DNA of 64,000 nt, from the NCBI RefSeq assembly GCF_020520425.1, contig NC_079487.1:134748385-134812384 (forward strand), written 5' to 3'. The position numbers and the translations under genes were made by a program. The notes under the pieces were generated by a model. The model saw only the letters and a list, made by a program, of their open reading frames with translations, searched no databases and was not told where the DNA came from. Every line of letters begins with the position of its first letter. The stretch's first letter is position 1. This stretch comes from Spinacia oleracea. Taxonomy: Eukaryota; Streptophyta; Magnoliopsida; Caryophyllales; Amaranthaceae. This document shows positions 34,030 to 45,804 of this stretch, one piece after another.

Positions 34030-36731
34030 ATGCAGGTTCTAGCTTTTCCTTTGCTAGCCATTTTTTACACGGATAATGTTGGGATTGTTTGTTCTGAAAG
34101 AGTAATTTTCTTTAGTTTCTACACAAATCGTAACTCTGCCTCTAATTTACAGTCATGTTGAATAGGATTAACCATATTTAATTCATTAAAATGTGGGTAG
34201 CAGGCATTGTTTGGTTGTGTAGTGAATGTTTTCAATAATATGCAAGGATTTGAGTTGAAGTCATTTTCTTTTTTCATGTACATTTCTGTTATTTTTACCG
34301 AACAAGGTATTTCCATGCATCTTTTAGTACGAGTTTAAAAGAGGGGACGTATGTCTAGAGACTTTAGGCTGCTCTTTAGAGCTTCCATTTTAGTCTTTAT
34401 ATACTTCTATATGTATAGGCTGGGAGTGGGACAATTGCCCACTATTCAAATGTGGATAAGGGGAAAAAAGTTCCTCTATTTTGTTCAACCAAATGCCCAC
34501 ATAATTTGAATTTGTTAGCTAAAAATGCTTCAGCTGTCTGTTGCTTTTCATGTTGGTTGACATTATTCTGTTACATTTGTTACAGGAGATCTTCCATTCT
34601 TGGATAATTGTTGAAATAAGACTGTAAAGGATTGCCCTCGAGCCGAGCCGTGCCGTGCTGTGCTTTGTCGGGATTTTCCCCAAAAAAAGTGGCCCAGGCC
34701 CGGCCACGGCCCACTACTGCGTGCTCGTGCCGGACCGTGCTTTTTTCATGCTCCACTGCTCGTGCCGTGTCGGGCTTTTTTCGGGCCATGTCGGGCCAGA
34801 CCGGCCCACGGCCATCAAGGCAAGCATCCCACTTCCATGCCGTACATACCCATACCTTGAAATTTTTGAATTTTTCCGTTTTCCATCCCCATGCCCGTAG
34901 GACCTCCCTGTATCCGTCTCCGTGCAATCTACTTTGATTTTGAAATTACTTCTCTTACAATTTTTATCTTTTACTCTCATCTCCAAACCTTTTACTGCTT
35001 CAAGTTTTAACCACATTAGCTGTAACTGATATTTGAGATAATGTATACCGACAAAATGAGTATGGAATTATCAAAGATGACTATTTTGAGATGAAAAAGG
35101 AATGGCCCAGTATCTGGTGAAATATTTGATCCTGTTGCTCAACTTGACTCAAAATACAAGTAGAGTAAAGTCAGTGTCTCCTCAGTCACATTTATTGGTT
35201 ACTCCATTACCCAACAACAAAAGGACCAAACTTTGTCAGAAATCATTTACAAAAGTTGCCAGACTTCCTCAGTCAGATTAAATGCTCTATTATCATCGTT
35301 GTTCATTACTCCATTTGTTCAAAATAACATGGAGTACTTACCGGACTTCTCCATTCCTAAATAATTGTTACATGTATTATTGGCTTATTGCCGATGAGCT
35401 TATGGATAACTATATTAACTAAATGACTGTATGGAGTTGTGATTTATGATTAGATGTTGTAATACTAATGGTGCGTTTTATTCACCTGATTTTCACTTAT
35501 TTTTTCTGAACTTAACTTATCTGAATTTATCAAAATTTATTTTAGTTATAAATTTGAGCCTTATGGATAACTGACTGAATGGAGCTGTGGTTTATGATTA
35601 GATGTCGTAATACCGACTGAATGTATTAACTAGTTTGACTAACTGATTGCATTAGTTGATTTTGACTAGCTAGTTGTATGGAAGTGTTCGATAAATAATT
35701 GTTAGTTGTTTCAGATATAACCAATAAGCTAAAAGTTATTTGAAAAAGCTCCTCACCTAACTTTTCTAAAAGATTTTTTAGACCCAAATAGTTTTATGAC
35801 ATCATTTTCCGGTATTTTTGCCGGAAAATGGTTTCGGGTTGTAATTTAAAATAGATGTACAAGTTTAAAGTTGTAATTGGCAAAATTAAAAATTTGATGT
35901 TGTAATTGACAAATAGAGAACTTTATTAGGTTGTGTTTGGCAAATTTGCTAATAGTTTTTTCAAACTACTTTTAACCAGACACCTAAAATAGCTTTTTAA
36001 AATATTTGACAAGCTAATATAAATGACACGATCCTTACACATAAACGGTCTTTTGTAAAAGCATGTCAGCAAGGAAGTTTTCAATTGTACGTGAGGTTGT
36101 GAGTTGTGACAAACTGACAATGCAACAAAGATTCTAGGCCGAAAGAGTAATTTGTACTCCGTAGTAAAAGTTTTCATTCGGTAGGAAAGAAGAATTGTTT
36201 TACCCGATCAAAATCCTATGAAAATTATTATTCCGTAGGTGCACCTGGGTGCATCGTAAGGGTATATTTATGTCAACGGGTGGTCTCTCACATTGTTCCA
36301 TCATCATGTAAAGGAAAAATTTGAAAGGATGCACCGTACACCCGAATGTACCTAATATGTTCTAAATATCATATACAGGTCAATCTGACCAAGTTATTAA
36401 GCTAGACACTTTGAAAATACGGAAAAAGGTAAGGGATCCCCGTCCCTAAAAGTAAATTTGTATAATATATAGTTTGACCATAAATCCTACGGCCATAAAA
36501 TGATTCACAATAGTTTATTTTTTGGGGGGGAGTCAAGATGAAATAATAATTGAGGGATACGTGCACTGAAGTCTGTTTTTTATGGTTGAGACATGGGAAG
36601 GCACAATTGTTTCCGCTGATAACGGCCTTTCCATTCCATCAGAAAATCACAAACTTCTATACAATTCTTTCAACCAGTTTTCCATCATCAAATCTTCACC
36701 ATTTTCGAGTTTTCTTTAGATCATCATCATA
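34030..36731. other. Gene-poor spacer with GC-rich repeat debris
   Basis: At 34640-34930 there is a GC-rich block with GCCGTGCCGTGC, CGGGCCATGTCGGGCC and TACCCATACC words, akin to the CGGG-rich elements but without clear ends. At 36237-36353 there is a short element-like unit, listed separately. The open frames in the GC-rich block lie on both strands and reflect its composition. The promoter of the NT-C2 gene occupies the end. Confidence 0.5.
36237..36353. repeat. Short inverted-repeat unit with GGTGCACC ends
   Basis: TAGGTGCACCTGGGTGCATC at the left is loosely complementary to GATGCACCGTACACCCGAAT and GTACCTAA at the right. The ends recall those of the element at 2910-3250. No target duplication was found. 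Confidence 0.4.
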
Positions 36732-39700
36732 ATGTTGCTAGGAAAGAAGAAGAAAAAATCAAGTTCATTCCAAGTAGACTACATTGTAAGTGTCCTAGAA
36801 ATCAAACCATGGCCACCTTCAGTAGCATTATGTTCCGTACAAACTGTGTTAATCCAATGGGAAAACGGCGACCAAAACACCGGGTTTTTACCCCCAGGAG
36901 TACCTTCCCTTAATGGATTCGAAGATGGAAAAATCGAGTTCAACGAGTTCTTCAAACTCACTGTAACATTAACAGGGAAAGATAACCAGTGTTTTCAGAA
37001 GAATAATTTGGAGTTTCACCTGTATGAACCGAAAAAAGATAAAGCTGTAAAAGGTCAGCTTTTAGGGACTGCTGTTATTAACCTTGCAGAATATGGGATA
37101 ATCAGAGAAGTTCAAGCAATGACAGCACCAATTATAATCACGAAAAAGGTTTCGAAAGGGACGAATAGTTTTCCTCTTCTTTATGTTCAGATTCAGCCTT
37201 TTGATAATGAAGGGATTGAGTCTGTTTTGAGGATGATGAGCGAGCAATGTGGCGATGATAATGATTCTGATCTCACTCTTTCTGTGACTGATGATGATGG
37301 GTATGCGTCTGCTGTTTCGAGGACTTCGAGTTTTCATGCCGGGAATTCTTCGTCTTTTCAGATGGATGAAATGCTTAACTTTGTCAATGTAAGTGTTTTT
37401 CAGCTTCCTGAATTGTCTGATAGTTTCACTATTATGCAGTAGATGGTCTGGGCCGGGTTCGGGCCAAGCTTCGGGTTGTTTTGTGCCCATAACCCGCTAT
37501 TTCGGGCTAGTAGATGGTCTGGGCCGGGTTCGGGCCAAGCTTCGGGTTGTTTTGTGCCCATAACCCGCTATTTCAGGGTAGTAGATGGTTCGGGCCGAAC
37601 TTTGGGCCACTTTTTGTGCCCATAACCCGCTATTTCGGGCCAGTAGACGGTCTGGGCCAAATTTGGGCCAAGCTTCGGGCCAAATTTTGTGCCCATAACC
37701 CGCTATTTCAGGCCGAGCCAAGCAGGTTTTTCAGGCAATTTTAGGGGTGGGCCAATTTTATAACTACAATTCCAGTTTTGAGTTGCCCAAAACCCGTCCA
37801 ATAAAGATTTAAAATCGTTCCGGCTAAAATCTGTCCAAAGCCCAATGCTTTTGGGTCGGGCTGGGCTCAATATGATTGGGTTTCTTATGTTAGTGTTTTC
37901 ATGTTTTTCAATGAAAATGTGATGCTCAAATTGCTGTTTCTTCTATTTAGTACGGAGTACATTGATATGCCAACTAATGTCTTAAAGCTTCGTTCTTTTC
38001 ACTTGAATCGCTTTATCTGAACTTATTTAACCATATTTGAACTTGTTTTTGGTTGTATAATGAATGAAAATGTGATGCACAAACTGTTATTTATGCCAAC
38101 TAATGTTTTAAGGTTTGTTCTTTTCACTTGAATCGCCTCATCTGAACTTATTTAACCTTATCCGAACTTATTTAACCTTATCCGAACTTATTTTTGGTTG
38201 TATAATGAACGTGGAACAAAACCAGACTCTTGAATGAAACTGCATCTGCTGCTACATAATTAACAGTATGCAGAAATCGAATTCCATCATACACTTACTG
38301 CTGAAGGGTGAATGTAACAGCTCAATAGATCATGTTTAAAGTTTCATGTTCTTGATGATTAGAGGGGAAAGAATATAACTTCATGAGTTTGAACCCTAAA
38401 ATTCCAGGTGGGTCTGAACTCAGACATACCAGGTAATGCAGAAGTACACGAATATGACGAAGGAAGAGTAAGGAACAAGGAACGCGCAAGAAGTGGGGAA
38501 GATGACTGGGCTTCAGGAAGAAGAAGTGCAGAAAGCAACACTAATGTATTTGGAAAATTCTCAGAAGTAGCTACAACAAGAAAACTTACCTCAAGAAGTA
38601 TTAGCACTCTAAAATTTGGCAAAAAGGGTCTTGATTTACATGGTTTAGGTGATAAATTGAAGCACATAAAATCCGTCAGACTTCCTACTGAATCTCCACG
38701 GGCCTCAGGCCCGCCTATTCCTCTGCATTTATTCGACAGAGCGAAGGAAGAAACGTCTGTAAAAGAGGTACAAGTTGACACCAAGAGTCAGGAAAAAAGC
38801 GACAAGAAAGAAAAGAAGTATGGGAAACCTGAACTCGAGTCTAAAATCAAGTTGCTTGAGGAAGAGTTGAGAGAAGCTGCTGCACTTGAGATTGGACTGT
38901 ACTCAGTTGCAGCCGAACATATGAACTCTAAAAGGAAAGTACATGCACCAGCTCGGAGATTAGCGAGGTTTTATCGCCATGTTTGTAAGATGGAATCACA
39001 AACTAACAGAGCAAGTTCTGCTAGAACTGTTGTTTCTGGACTTGTTATGGTTTCTAAAGCTTGTGGAAATGATGTGTCCAGGTATGAACATAAACAAGTT
39101 AAACAAATTGTGTATTATCATTTCTATAATCTCAAGCTTTTTAGATATTCCTTTGGTTTCAATTTTACTGAACTGAACTGATAAAACCGGATTTTCCCTG
39201 ATAAAAACTGAGTTGTACTGATTATAAGTTATAACAGAAATGACCTTGTTTTGGGTTATTTTTCTTAGACCTGACCAACTATAGCCCGACACGCAACCCG
39301 TCCCGAAAAGTGCGGGTTTTGGGTAGCCTAAAATATGCATTTTAGACCAAAACCCGAACCCGGCCTGAAAACCCCCGGTTCGGCCCCGCAAAATCACGCA
39401 CCAAATTTATGGGTTTGGCATGACATTTTGTGTTAAAACCCGGCCCGAACTGAATTTTGATCACCTCTAATTTTTCTGATGAGCAGGCTGACTTTCTGGT
39501 TATCAAACACGATAATACTGAGAGCTATGGTGAACCAAATAACTGAAGGAATTCCTCCTCAACCTGAACTAGTTGTCACTGAGACTAAATCTGGGAGAAA
39601 GAAGTCAGAGAAGAAATCTACCATAAACAACTCAGTCGACAGCTTAGGTGATTGGGAACATCCACAGACATTCGTCATGGCATTAGAAAAGGTCGAAGCT

Positions 39701-42130
39701 TGGATCTTCTTTCGCATTGTTGAGGGTCTATGGTGGCAGGTTTTCCCCTAAATTCTTCAGTTTTTTTATACCTTCATTAAAGGTTTAAGATTACTGGTTT
39801 TGCTAACTTCATGTGCTTTTGCAGAGTTTTATTCCTCATATGCAGCCAACGAAAAAGAAGAAGAAAGGAAAGAGGCTGAACTGGAAGAAATCTCAGAGAT
39901 GGAAGTTTGGTTTGGGGGATCAAGAGCAAGGGACTTTCTCCATAGAGCTCTGGAAGAAAGCCTTCCAGGATGCTTGTGGGCGGCTTTGTCCCATTCGAGC
40001 TGGTGGTCATGATTGCGGTTGCTTGCCAATGTTGTCGAAAATGGTATGTGTCTTCGTTTCCACTGTTTTCTCAATACCATCACAATGGTTACACCAGACT
40101 AGACCTGATCAACTATAGCTCAGCCTGCTGGCCCGATCTGACCCGGCCCGAAAAGGTGCGGGCCTGGACATCCTTAAATATGCATTCTAGACAAAAACTC
40201 AAGCCGGCCCGGTTCCGGCCCGCAATACCCGCAGCAAATTTATGGGCTTGGGCATGTTTTTTTGTGTTAAAGCTTCGCCCGAATTCTGATCATCTCTACA
40301 CCATACTAGAACTGATCAATTATAGCCCGACCTGCTGGCGGACTCTGCCCGAAAAAGTGCAGGTTTGGGCAACCTAAAATACGCATTTTCAGACCAAAGC
40401 CGAGTCCGGCCCGAAAAGCCAGCACCAAATTTATGGGTGTAGGCATGCTTTTTTGAGTTAAAGCCCTTTCCGGCCCGAATTTAGATCACCTCTACACCAG
40501 ACCTCTGACATTTTCATTTTCTGCATTCTAGGTAATGGAGCATTTGATGGAAAGACTAGATGTTGCGATGTTTAATGCCATTCTTCGTGGCTCGGAAGAA
40601 GAGTTGCCAACAGATCCAATGTCCGACCCGATCAGTGAACTTAAAGTCCTCCCCATCCCTGCTGGGAAATCAAGCTTTGGTGCTGGTGCTCAGCTCAAAA
40701 ATGCTGTAAGTTTTAACAGTATTCGATCCTCCTATTATATACTCCATCAGTTTCTGTTCCAAATGCTTGTAACTGGAAACTGGAATGATTGAATGACATA
40801 CATAGACTTTGTTGCTTAATTGATTTCTTCAACTGTAAATAATCAGGTTGGAAACTGGTCGAATTGGCTGAGTGACTTTTTTGGTCTTGAAGAAGATGAC
40901 GACCCGTCAAAGGATCAGGATGAAACCAACGAAGAAGAAGATGCCGTCAAGGCCTTTCGTCTCCTTAATGCATTGGGTGATCTTATGAGGCTTCCCCTTG
41001 GGATGCTTGCTGATTCCACCACAAGGAAGGAGGTCAGTAAAACTCTCTTTAAATGCTAACACTTCGAGGTGGCCACGTACCGAGCCGTGTAATCCCACGT
41101 GTCAGGTCCCTCGGGCCGTGCCTAAATGGGCCATAGGAAAGTCGTACAGTGTCGGGCTCGTTCGTCTATCTTTTCCATAAATGAGACCCATGCACAGACC
41201 GTCCCACGTGCATGTCAGGCCGAATTGTGCCGTACTAGCGGGCTTCCTTACTAATTTAAAGAATTTTTTGTTATTGTTTAAAAATAAGCATGTTGACGTA
41301 CGGGCCGACCCGTCGTGCTCGTACTAAATTTCTAAAATGATGCTCAATGCACGGGCCATGGCCATCATCATGCCTCTCATGTTGCGTCGGGTTTACAACG
41401 GGCCTATTCCAGGCTCAGGTAACCCACACGATGACCCGACCCATGCCCAACTCTAGTGCCAACACTAATCTACATTATCCCATTTTGTTATTAGCCTTTT
41501 AATTCCTGAACTGGTAGGGAAGATCTATTGGGTACCAAATCTGAAGTTTGTAACCATCAGCTGAAAATCCATTGTTCTGATATCTTGGCTTATTCTTACA
41601 ACTTTTAGGTATGTCCTATCTTTGGCGGGTATCTTATCAAAAGGGTCTTCACCAATTTCGAACCCGACGATTTCTCTCCGGATCCCATTACCGAGGAAGT
41701 TCTCGAGGCTCTGGCATCCGAGGTTAGCCCCTTTGCTTCTTCTAAGTAACAGATTTCTCTGCTAACTGTACTGCACCTAATAATCTGAATTCCTTTCTCC
41801 AACCAGGATTCTCAAGAGACTTCAAATGGTTGTATTATAAGCTTCCCTTGTGTTGCAAAACCCGTAGTATACTCGCCTCTTCCGGCCGCATTATTCTCGA
41901 GTTTGTTAGGAGACTCGAGTCAGAAGAGAAACGGGTCATCGTTACTAAGAAAAGGACATAACAGCGACGATGAGCTTGAAAAGCTGAGTGTACCACTAGC
42001 TTCGATCAATGTTCAGAACATATGCCTTGAAACTGCCTCGTCGAAACCCAACTGTATGCCCAAGGGGATAGGCGGCAGGGAGGTTGTCAGGTATAAACTG
42101 TTGCAGGAAGCATGGAGAAATGGCACCTGA
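36732..42130 (+). CDS. EEIG1/EHBP1-type NT-C2 domain protein
   Basis: Eight exons, all in phase: 36732-37388, 38408-39081, 39487-39739, 39825-40043, 40532-40705, 40847-41032, 41609-41722, 41807-42130, giving 866 aa. Residues about 8-160 (VDYIVSVLEIKPWPPS...LYVQIQPF) are the N-terminal C2-like domain found in plant PMI1-related and EEIG1/EHBP1 proteins, thought to bind membranes. A Ser-rich linker follows, then a Lys/Glu coiled coil (KKYGKPELESKIKLLEEELR) and a conserved C-terminal region: PARRLARFYRHVCK, VSKACGNDVSRLTFWLSN and WEHPQTFVMALEKVEAWIFF. No catalytic site is visible. Members of related families act in organelle movement or membrane trafficking; the role here is inferred only. Introns 1, 2, 4 and 6 are largely filled by CGGG-rich miniature elements. 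Close to Arabidopsis At3g01810-type proteins as I recall. Confidence 0.92.
37440..37884. mobile_element. CGGG-rich element with four-fold amplified left end, intron 1 of the NT-C2 gene
   Basis: It begins TAGATGGTCTGGGCCGGG. The terminal unit of about 62-71 bp (ending CCCATAACCCGCTATTTC) is repeated in tandem, starting at 37439, 37509, 37580 and 37642. The flanking 8-mers TTATGCAG (37432-37439) and TTATGTTA (37885-37892) match at six of eight bases. The first two units are almost identical, so amplification was recent. Confidence 0.65.
37909..38215. repeat. Two-copy intronic repeat, about 150 bp each
   Basis: The block from AATGAAAATGTGATGC through GCCAACTAATGT to GTTCTTTTCACTTGAATCGC and TGAACTTATTTAACC occurs twice in intron 1 of the NT-C2 gene. 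The second copy has an extra duplication of TTATCCGAACTTATTTAACC. Confidence 0.7.
39266..39469. mobile_element. CGGG-rich hAT-like miniature element filling intron 2 of the NT-C2 gene
   Basis: It begins TAGACCTGACCAACTATAGC and ends TTGATCACCTCTA. A perfect 8-bp duplication ATTTTTCT flanks it (39258-39265 and 39470-39477). The right duplicate lies nine bases before exon 3, so the insertion lies against the splice acceptor. Length 204 bp. Confidence 0.88.
40100..40298. mobile_element. First of two back-to-back CGGG-rich elements, intron 4 of the NT-C2 gene
   Basis: It begins TAGACCTGATCAACTATAGC and ends CTGATCATCTCTA. The left target copy is CACCAGAC (40092-40099) and the right copy is CACCATAC (40299-40306). 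It carries CCGGCCCG and AATTTATGGGCTTGGGCATG words shared with the next element. Confidence 0.85.
40307..40494. mobile_element. Second back-to-back CGGG-rich element, intron 4 of the NT-C2 gene
   Basis: It begins TAGAACTGATCAATTATAGC immediately after the shared target copy CACCATAC and ends TAGATCACCTCTA before CACCAGAC (40495-40502). Together with 40100-40298 it makes the order target-element-target-element-target. The two elements are clearly related but diverged, which favours two insertions at one site over a recent tandem duplication. Confidence 0.85.
41063..41457. mobile_element. GC-rich hAT-like element in intron 6 of the NT-C2 gene
   Basis: It begins TTCGAGGTGGCCACG and ends CATGCCCAACTCTAGT, a weak inverted repeat. 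The flanking 8-mers are GCTAACAC (41055-41062) and GCCAACAC (41458-41465), seven of eight matching. The body has CGGGCC, CCGTGCC and ACCCGACCC words. Related in style to the TAGACCTGATCA group but with different tips. Confidence 0.62.
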
Positions 42131-42776
42131 TATTACTATCAACGGGCCGGGTTAGGGCCAGGTAGGGTCAGAATTAAACGGGCCGGGCTGGGCCAGGCCT
42201 AGCCTACGATTTTTAAGTAGAGGATCAATTCTCCAAATGAATGCAACTACTCCTGCAAAGTTGAATCAGATACGACGACAATGCAGGTTTTACAACACCT
42301 GTTCTGCAAGAATCTAAGGTGTTCATTTACCAAAAAAAAAAAAAGAGTTGATCCAAGGTTAACTTCCATTATCTAACATTTGTACTTTCTACAAAATCCC
42401 AGAAAAAAAGATCGAACTCTATTGTTCGATTTTGGGGATAATTTAGTGAGAAACAGAGATTTGTAAGTCAATTTGTAACTTTTAAGAGTCTTTTATGAGA
42501 TTCGCAAGTCAATTTGTAAAGAAGACATCGATGTTCATTGAATCTACAGCAAAATGAATCAGGTGCCTTTTTTTATCAGAGAACCAAATTAGCAAACATA
42601 AACATTAGTCTGTGATTTGATTTTATCTTTACATTTCTATCCACTACTACAGAGATTTAATAATCTCCACTAATTACTCCTGACTATGATAAGAGAAGCT
42701 CACTTCAGATTGAAAGTAGATCATCCAAGTATGTGCCAGGAGTCCAGGAGATATCCTTTAGGGGGAAAAGGCGTTA
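42131..42776. other. Short spacer between convergent NT-C2 and UXT-like genes
   Basis: It contains both 3'UTRs. A small CGGGCCGGG fragment at 42140-42215 immediately follows the NT-C2 stop codon and is probably debris of another CGGG-rich element. No gene is supported. Confidence 0.6.
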
Positions 42777-44394
42777 CTACAATGGAATCTGAAGCAATTC
42801 TCGTATCCCTTCACAAACCTGCATCGAATTAGTTGTGAGCCATTATCAGTTGCATACTGTTGAACAAATTCAAGTTTCGGTCTAAGAAGCAAAGAGAAAA
42901 TTGTTCAAGTGAAATGCATACCAGCTTAATTTGTGCTTTGATTGATGCTACCAGACGGGTATATTCCTCTATTTGCCTATAAAAGGAGGAAATACACTTC
43001 ATCAACTTTAAACGGTTCATAATAGAGGATGAAATCAGAATGGATTAAGAAGAAACAGCATATCTATGTTCCAGACTTCCAGGGTAAAGTTGCACATAAT
43101 CCGAACCCCCTTATCCCTCCCTTTTGAAACGGAAGCCGTTTTGAATGCAACCTTATTTTTTCTACCAAAAGCATTTTCATATCGGCAATTATTTTGTTCA
43201 ATATTTCAAATATTCAGACCAGAAAGAATAACTTATACAATAAGAAATTAATAAAAATTTGAATCTTTTACTTGGCTAGCCGTTCCTCCCTTGCCGCAAT
43301 GTAATTTAAAGCTTCAGACCAGGTGAATTCAACATGAAAACCCAAGCCAACATCTACAAATATGTGGCGTGTGTCAGGGCTGCAAGCACATATCCACGCA
43401 CATTATTAAAAAAAGAGGAAGGAACAACATAAACATAAGAAACATTTAGGGTTAAAGACAAACACCGACAAGGAAAGAGAAAAAGGAGCAGGACTTGTTC
43501 ACAAAATATGACAGAAAGGGAGGTCAAGCTCTTACACTTCTGCTTGCATGTATACTTCAGACCCAAGATTGACTAATGTCTTGAGGCTGCTTACACTATT
43601 CTTCTCCAAATTTTGTATGTTTCTCTTCAAATCTGAGCTATAGTTCAACTAAATGAAGGGAAACAAATACTCCGACTAAAAGTTGATAGCAAAGAATAGC
43701 ATGGTTTCCACTTTCCAGACTTGCGATGGAATAGGGACGATCAAAATAACTGAGATAATTATGAGAGATATATACGTTTTTGCTAGTTTTTCTCTTCTAA
43801 GAGCATTATACATGATCAAATCAATGACTAAAACAAAATGGTAAAAGCTTATTTAGATGGTACTTGCATAAAAAAGAGTTGCGAACATGACATACAAACT
43901 ACACGTCTACACCATATGACAATAAGAGTGTAAGACAGACATGTAAGCAAAGTTGTAAAAGGATACAATGTCTTCTGTTGTTCAAAAAGCTTGTCCCTGC
44001 AAGCAGATAAATGAACGTGTTGGCTCAGACATACACAAAACTCAAGCTAGCACATAACACTAAAAAAGGGATATACTGTTGATTCTCATGATTTTATTCC
44101 TCTCATTGAATCACAATTCACAAACAATCAACAACACCAAATTCGATATTATGAAGAAACGTCCTTAGCTTAGTACTGTAATCAATGTAGTATACACCCA
44201 TCAAACCTATGCAATGACTTCAACCATTTGAAATTATCCACTTTACTACATTGAGCATACAATATTCATAATTTGACCATGAAGATAAAACCAAGGCCAT
44301 ACCTTTCAGCAATGGCCTTTACAAGATCAGGCTTCAACCGACGGTCGACAAATTCCTCAAATTTCTTCACCTTTGCTTCTTTGTTCTCACCCAT
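42777..44394 (-). CDS. UXT: UXT-like prefoldin-alpha family protein
   Basis: Six exons, in phase: 44394-44303, 43996-43967, 43637-43536, 43379-43272, 42976-42922, 42818-42777, giving 142 aa, close to the 157 aa of human UXT. The start gives MGENKEAKVKKFEEFVD. Two helical arms (RRLKPDLVKAIAERDKLFEQQ and AREERLAKQIEEYTRL) flank the beta-hairpin region GSEVYMQAEVPDTRHIFVDVGLGFHVEFT, the prefoldin-alpha layout; PDT-x-IFV matches the UXT signature. Prefoldin-like proteins form hexameric co-chaperone complexes, with UXT in the URI/R2TP-linked complex in animals; the plant role is inferred. Exon 2 is only 30 bases. A donor-like TTGAAG|GTAAAT near 44800 and an acceptor GTGTAG near 44406 suggest a 5'UTR intron. 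Confidence 0.88.
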
Positions 44395-44829
44395 TATAAG
44401 CCCTACACTAACAATGGGACTAAACCTAATAAAGGGGGCAAAGTAAGTCAATAAAACAATCAATGATCCATTTTAGACCAAACAACCAAGAAACAATAAA
44501 ACCCCAGCTCAAAAAATTGAGAATTAAACCGACTTCTAAGTTCTTAAAGGCATTTTAACAAACAGTTGGCATGCAACATAAACCCCACCCAGAAACAAAA
44601 CAATTGATAAGCAATATACTAAACCTAGGTTTCAAATGCCCAAAACTAGCATTCAATTACGAAAGAATGAGTGGTGTTAACTACTTCCGTCAAAATTAAC
44701 ATGTATTATACAATTCTAACATTCTATGGTTCAAACAACTTTATTTCCACTGAAAAGATTCGCAATTGGGAATTACAAACAAGAAAATTAGTATTTACCT
44801 TCAAAAAAGTTTGAGATGTAAATGGGAGA

Positions 44830-45804
44830 TGAACGGTTGCGGAGTTACCCGTCGTCCTCCGCCGTGCCTCCGCCGTGCCGCCGCCGCGCAGAGAGAGGAG
44901 GAGAGATGAGTCTGTGAAAGTGGTTGAACAGTTCCAGAGTTTGCGTCTTTGCCTCTTTGGGAGCGTCGAAAATACAGCTGCAGACTTGCTGTGTTGCGTA
45001 CTTGCGTATGTGGGAAACTCTAATGGGTACCCGACCCGTTAATTTGTTTAAAATATCAGTTAATAACCCGATAATTATTCCCGGGTTAACGGGCCGGGTA
45101 ATACGGGATGAGCACTATTTTTGAACACCCCTAATGAAAAGTGGTGGAACATGAAACTATAGAGGTTAACGAGCCAAGCCGAACTGAGTTTGGGGCCGCT
45201 TAGGCTGGCTCGCGACATTTGCATCTTACGCTGCTTTCAACGCTGAATAAACTGCACTCAAACTCGAGCCTTGTCTTGAGCTTTTTCGAGCTTAAATGTT
45301 CAACTTTAACTTGGTAAATTATGCGGAGTAACTATTTCTATGTTATATGTACGTAATTTTTGTTCTAATTTTAAGTTAGAAGTTATAAAATGTGATAAAT
45401 GAATATGAAATCCAACGACTATAAAGCATGTTTCTTATTTTTTTTTTTGGTGAAGGAAAGAGGCAAAGCCCCTAATACTTCTATAGAGTATGTCAAAGCC
45501 CATTCAAACATACTAATTGCCAATTTGCTATTACATGCAACATACTTATACACATTTGATCAATTATTAATTCGCCACACATTATACACATTTTTCTTTC
45601 TGGTGCGAATGAGTCAAATAAGCAATATAAATTACAAACGAGGAAGTGCCAAAAGAGGGGGCAACATACACTATATCGTCACTGCCTATATCATAATTAG
45701 GCTCAAATATGAGATGCCCCAGAATACCACAAGTGCAGACATTTTGCTGCATTCATCATCTGAATTCTGAAGATCACTTTTGCTGACCTTTTTTTCACAA
45801 AATA
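44830..45804. other. UXT promoter and spacer
   Basis: A GC-rich leader (CCGCCGTGCCTCCGCCG) at about 44850-44900 probably holds the UXT 5' end. CGGG-rich debris follows at 45015-45130, ending TTTTTGAACACCCCTAA, and GCTCGAGCC-type debris at 45160-45290. No further gene is supported before the 155-aa frame. Confidence 0.5.

Noticed and set aside
34580-35016. Overlapping open frames up to 115 codons on both strands
   Set aside because: They reflect the GC-rich, stop-poor CGGGCC/GCCGTGCC repeat block; no protein family is recognisable.
37062-37744. Open frames with WAGFGPSFGLFCAHNPLF-type repeats
   Set aside because: They are translations of the tandem CGGG-rich units in an intron, and the antisense of exon 1.
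36730-42130. Two separate genes, one N-terminal C2 and one C-terminal region
   Set aside because: All eight exons join in phase with good splice sites, and proteins with both parts are known in plants.
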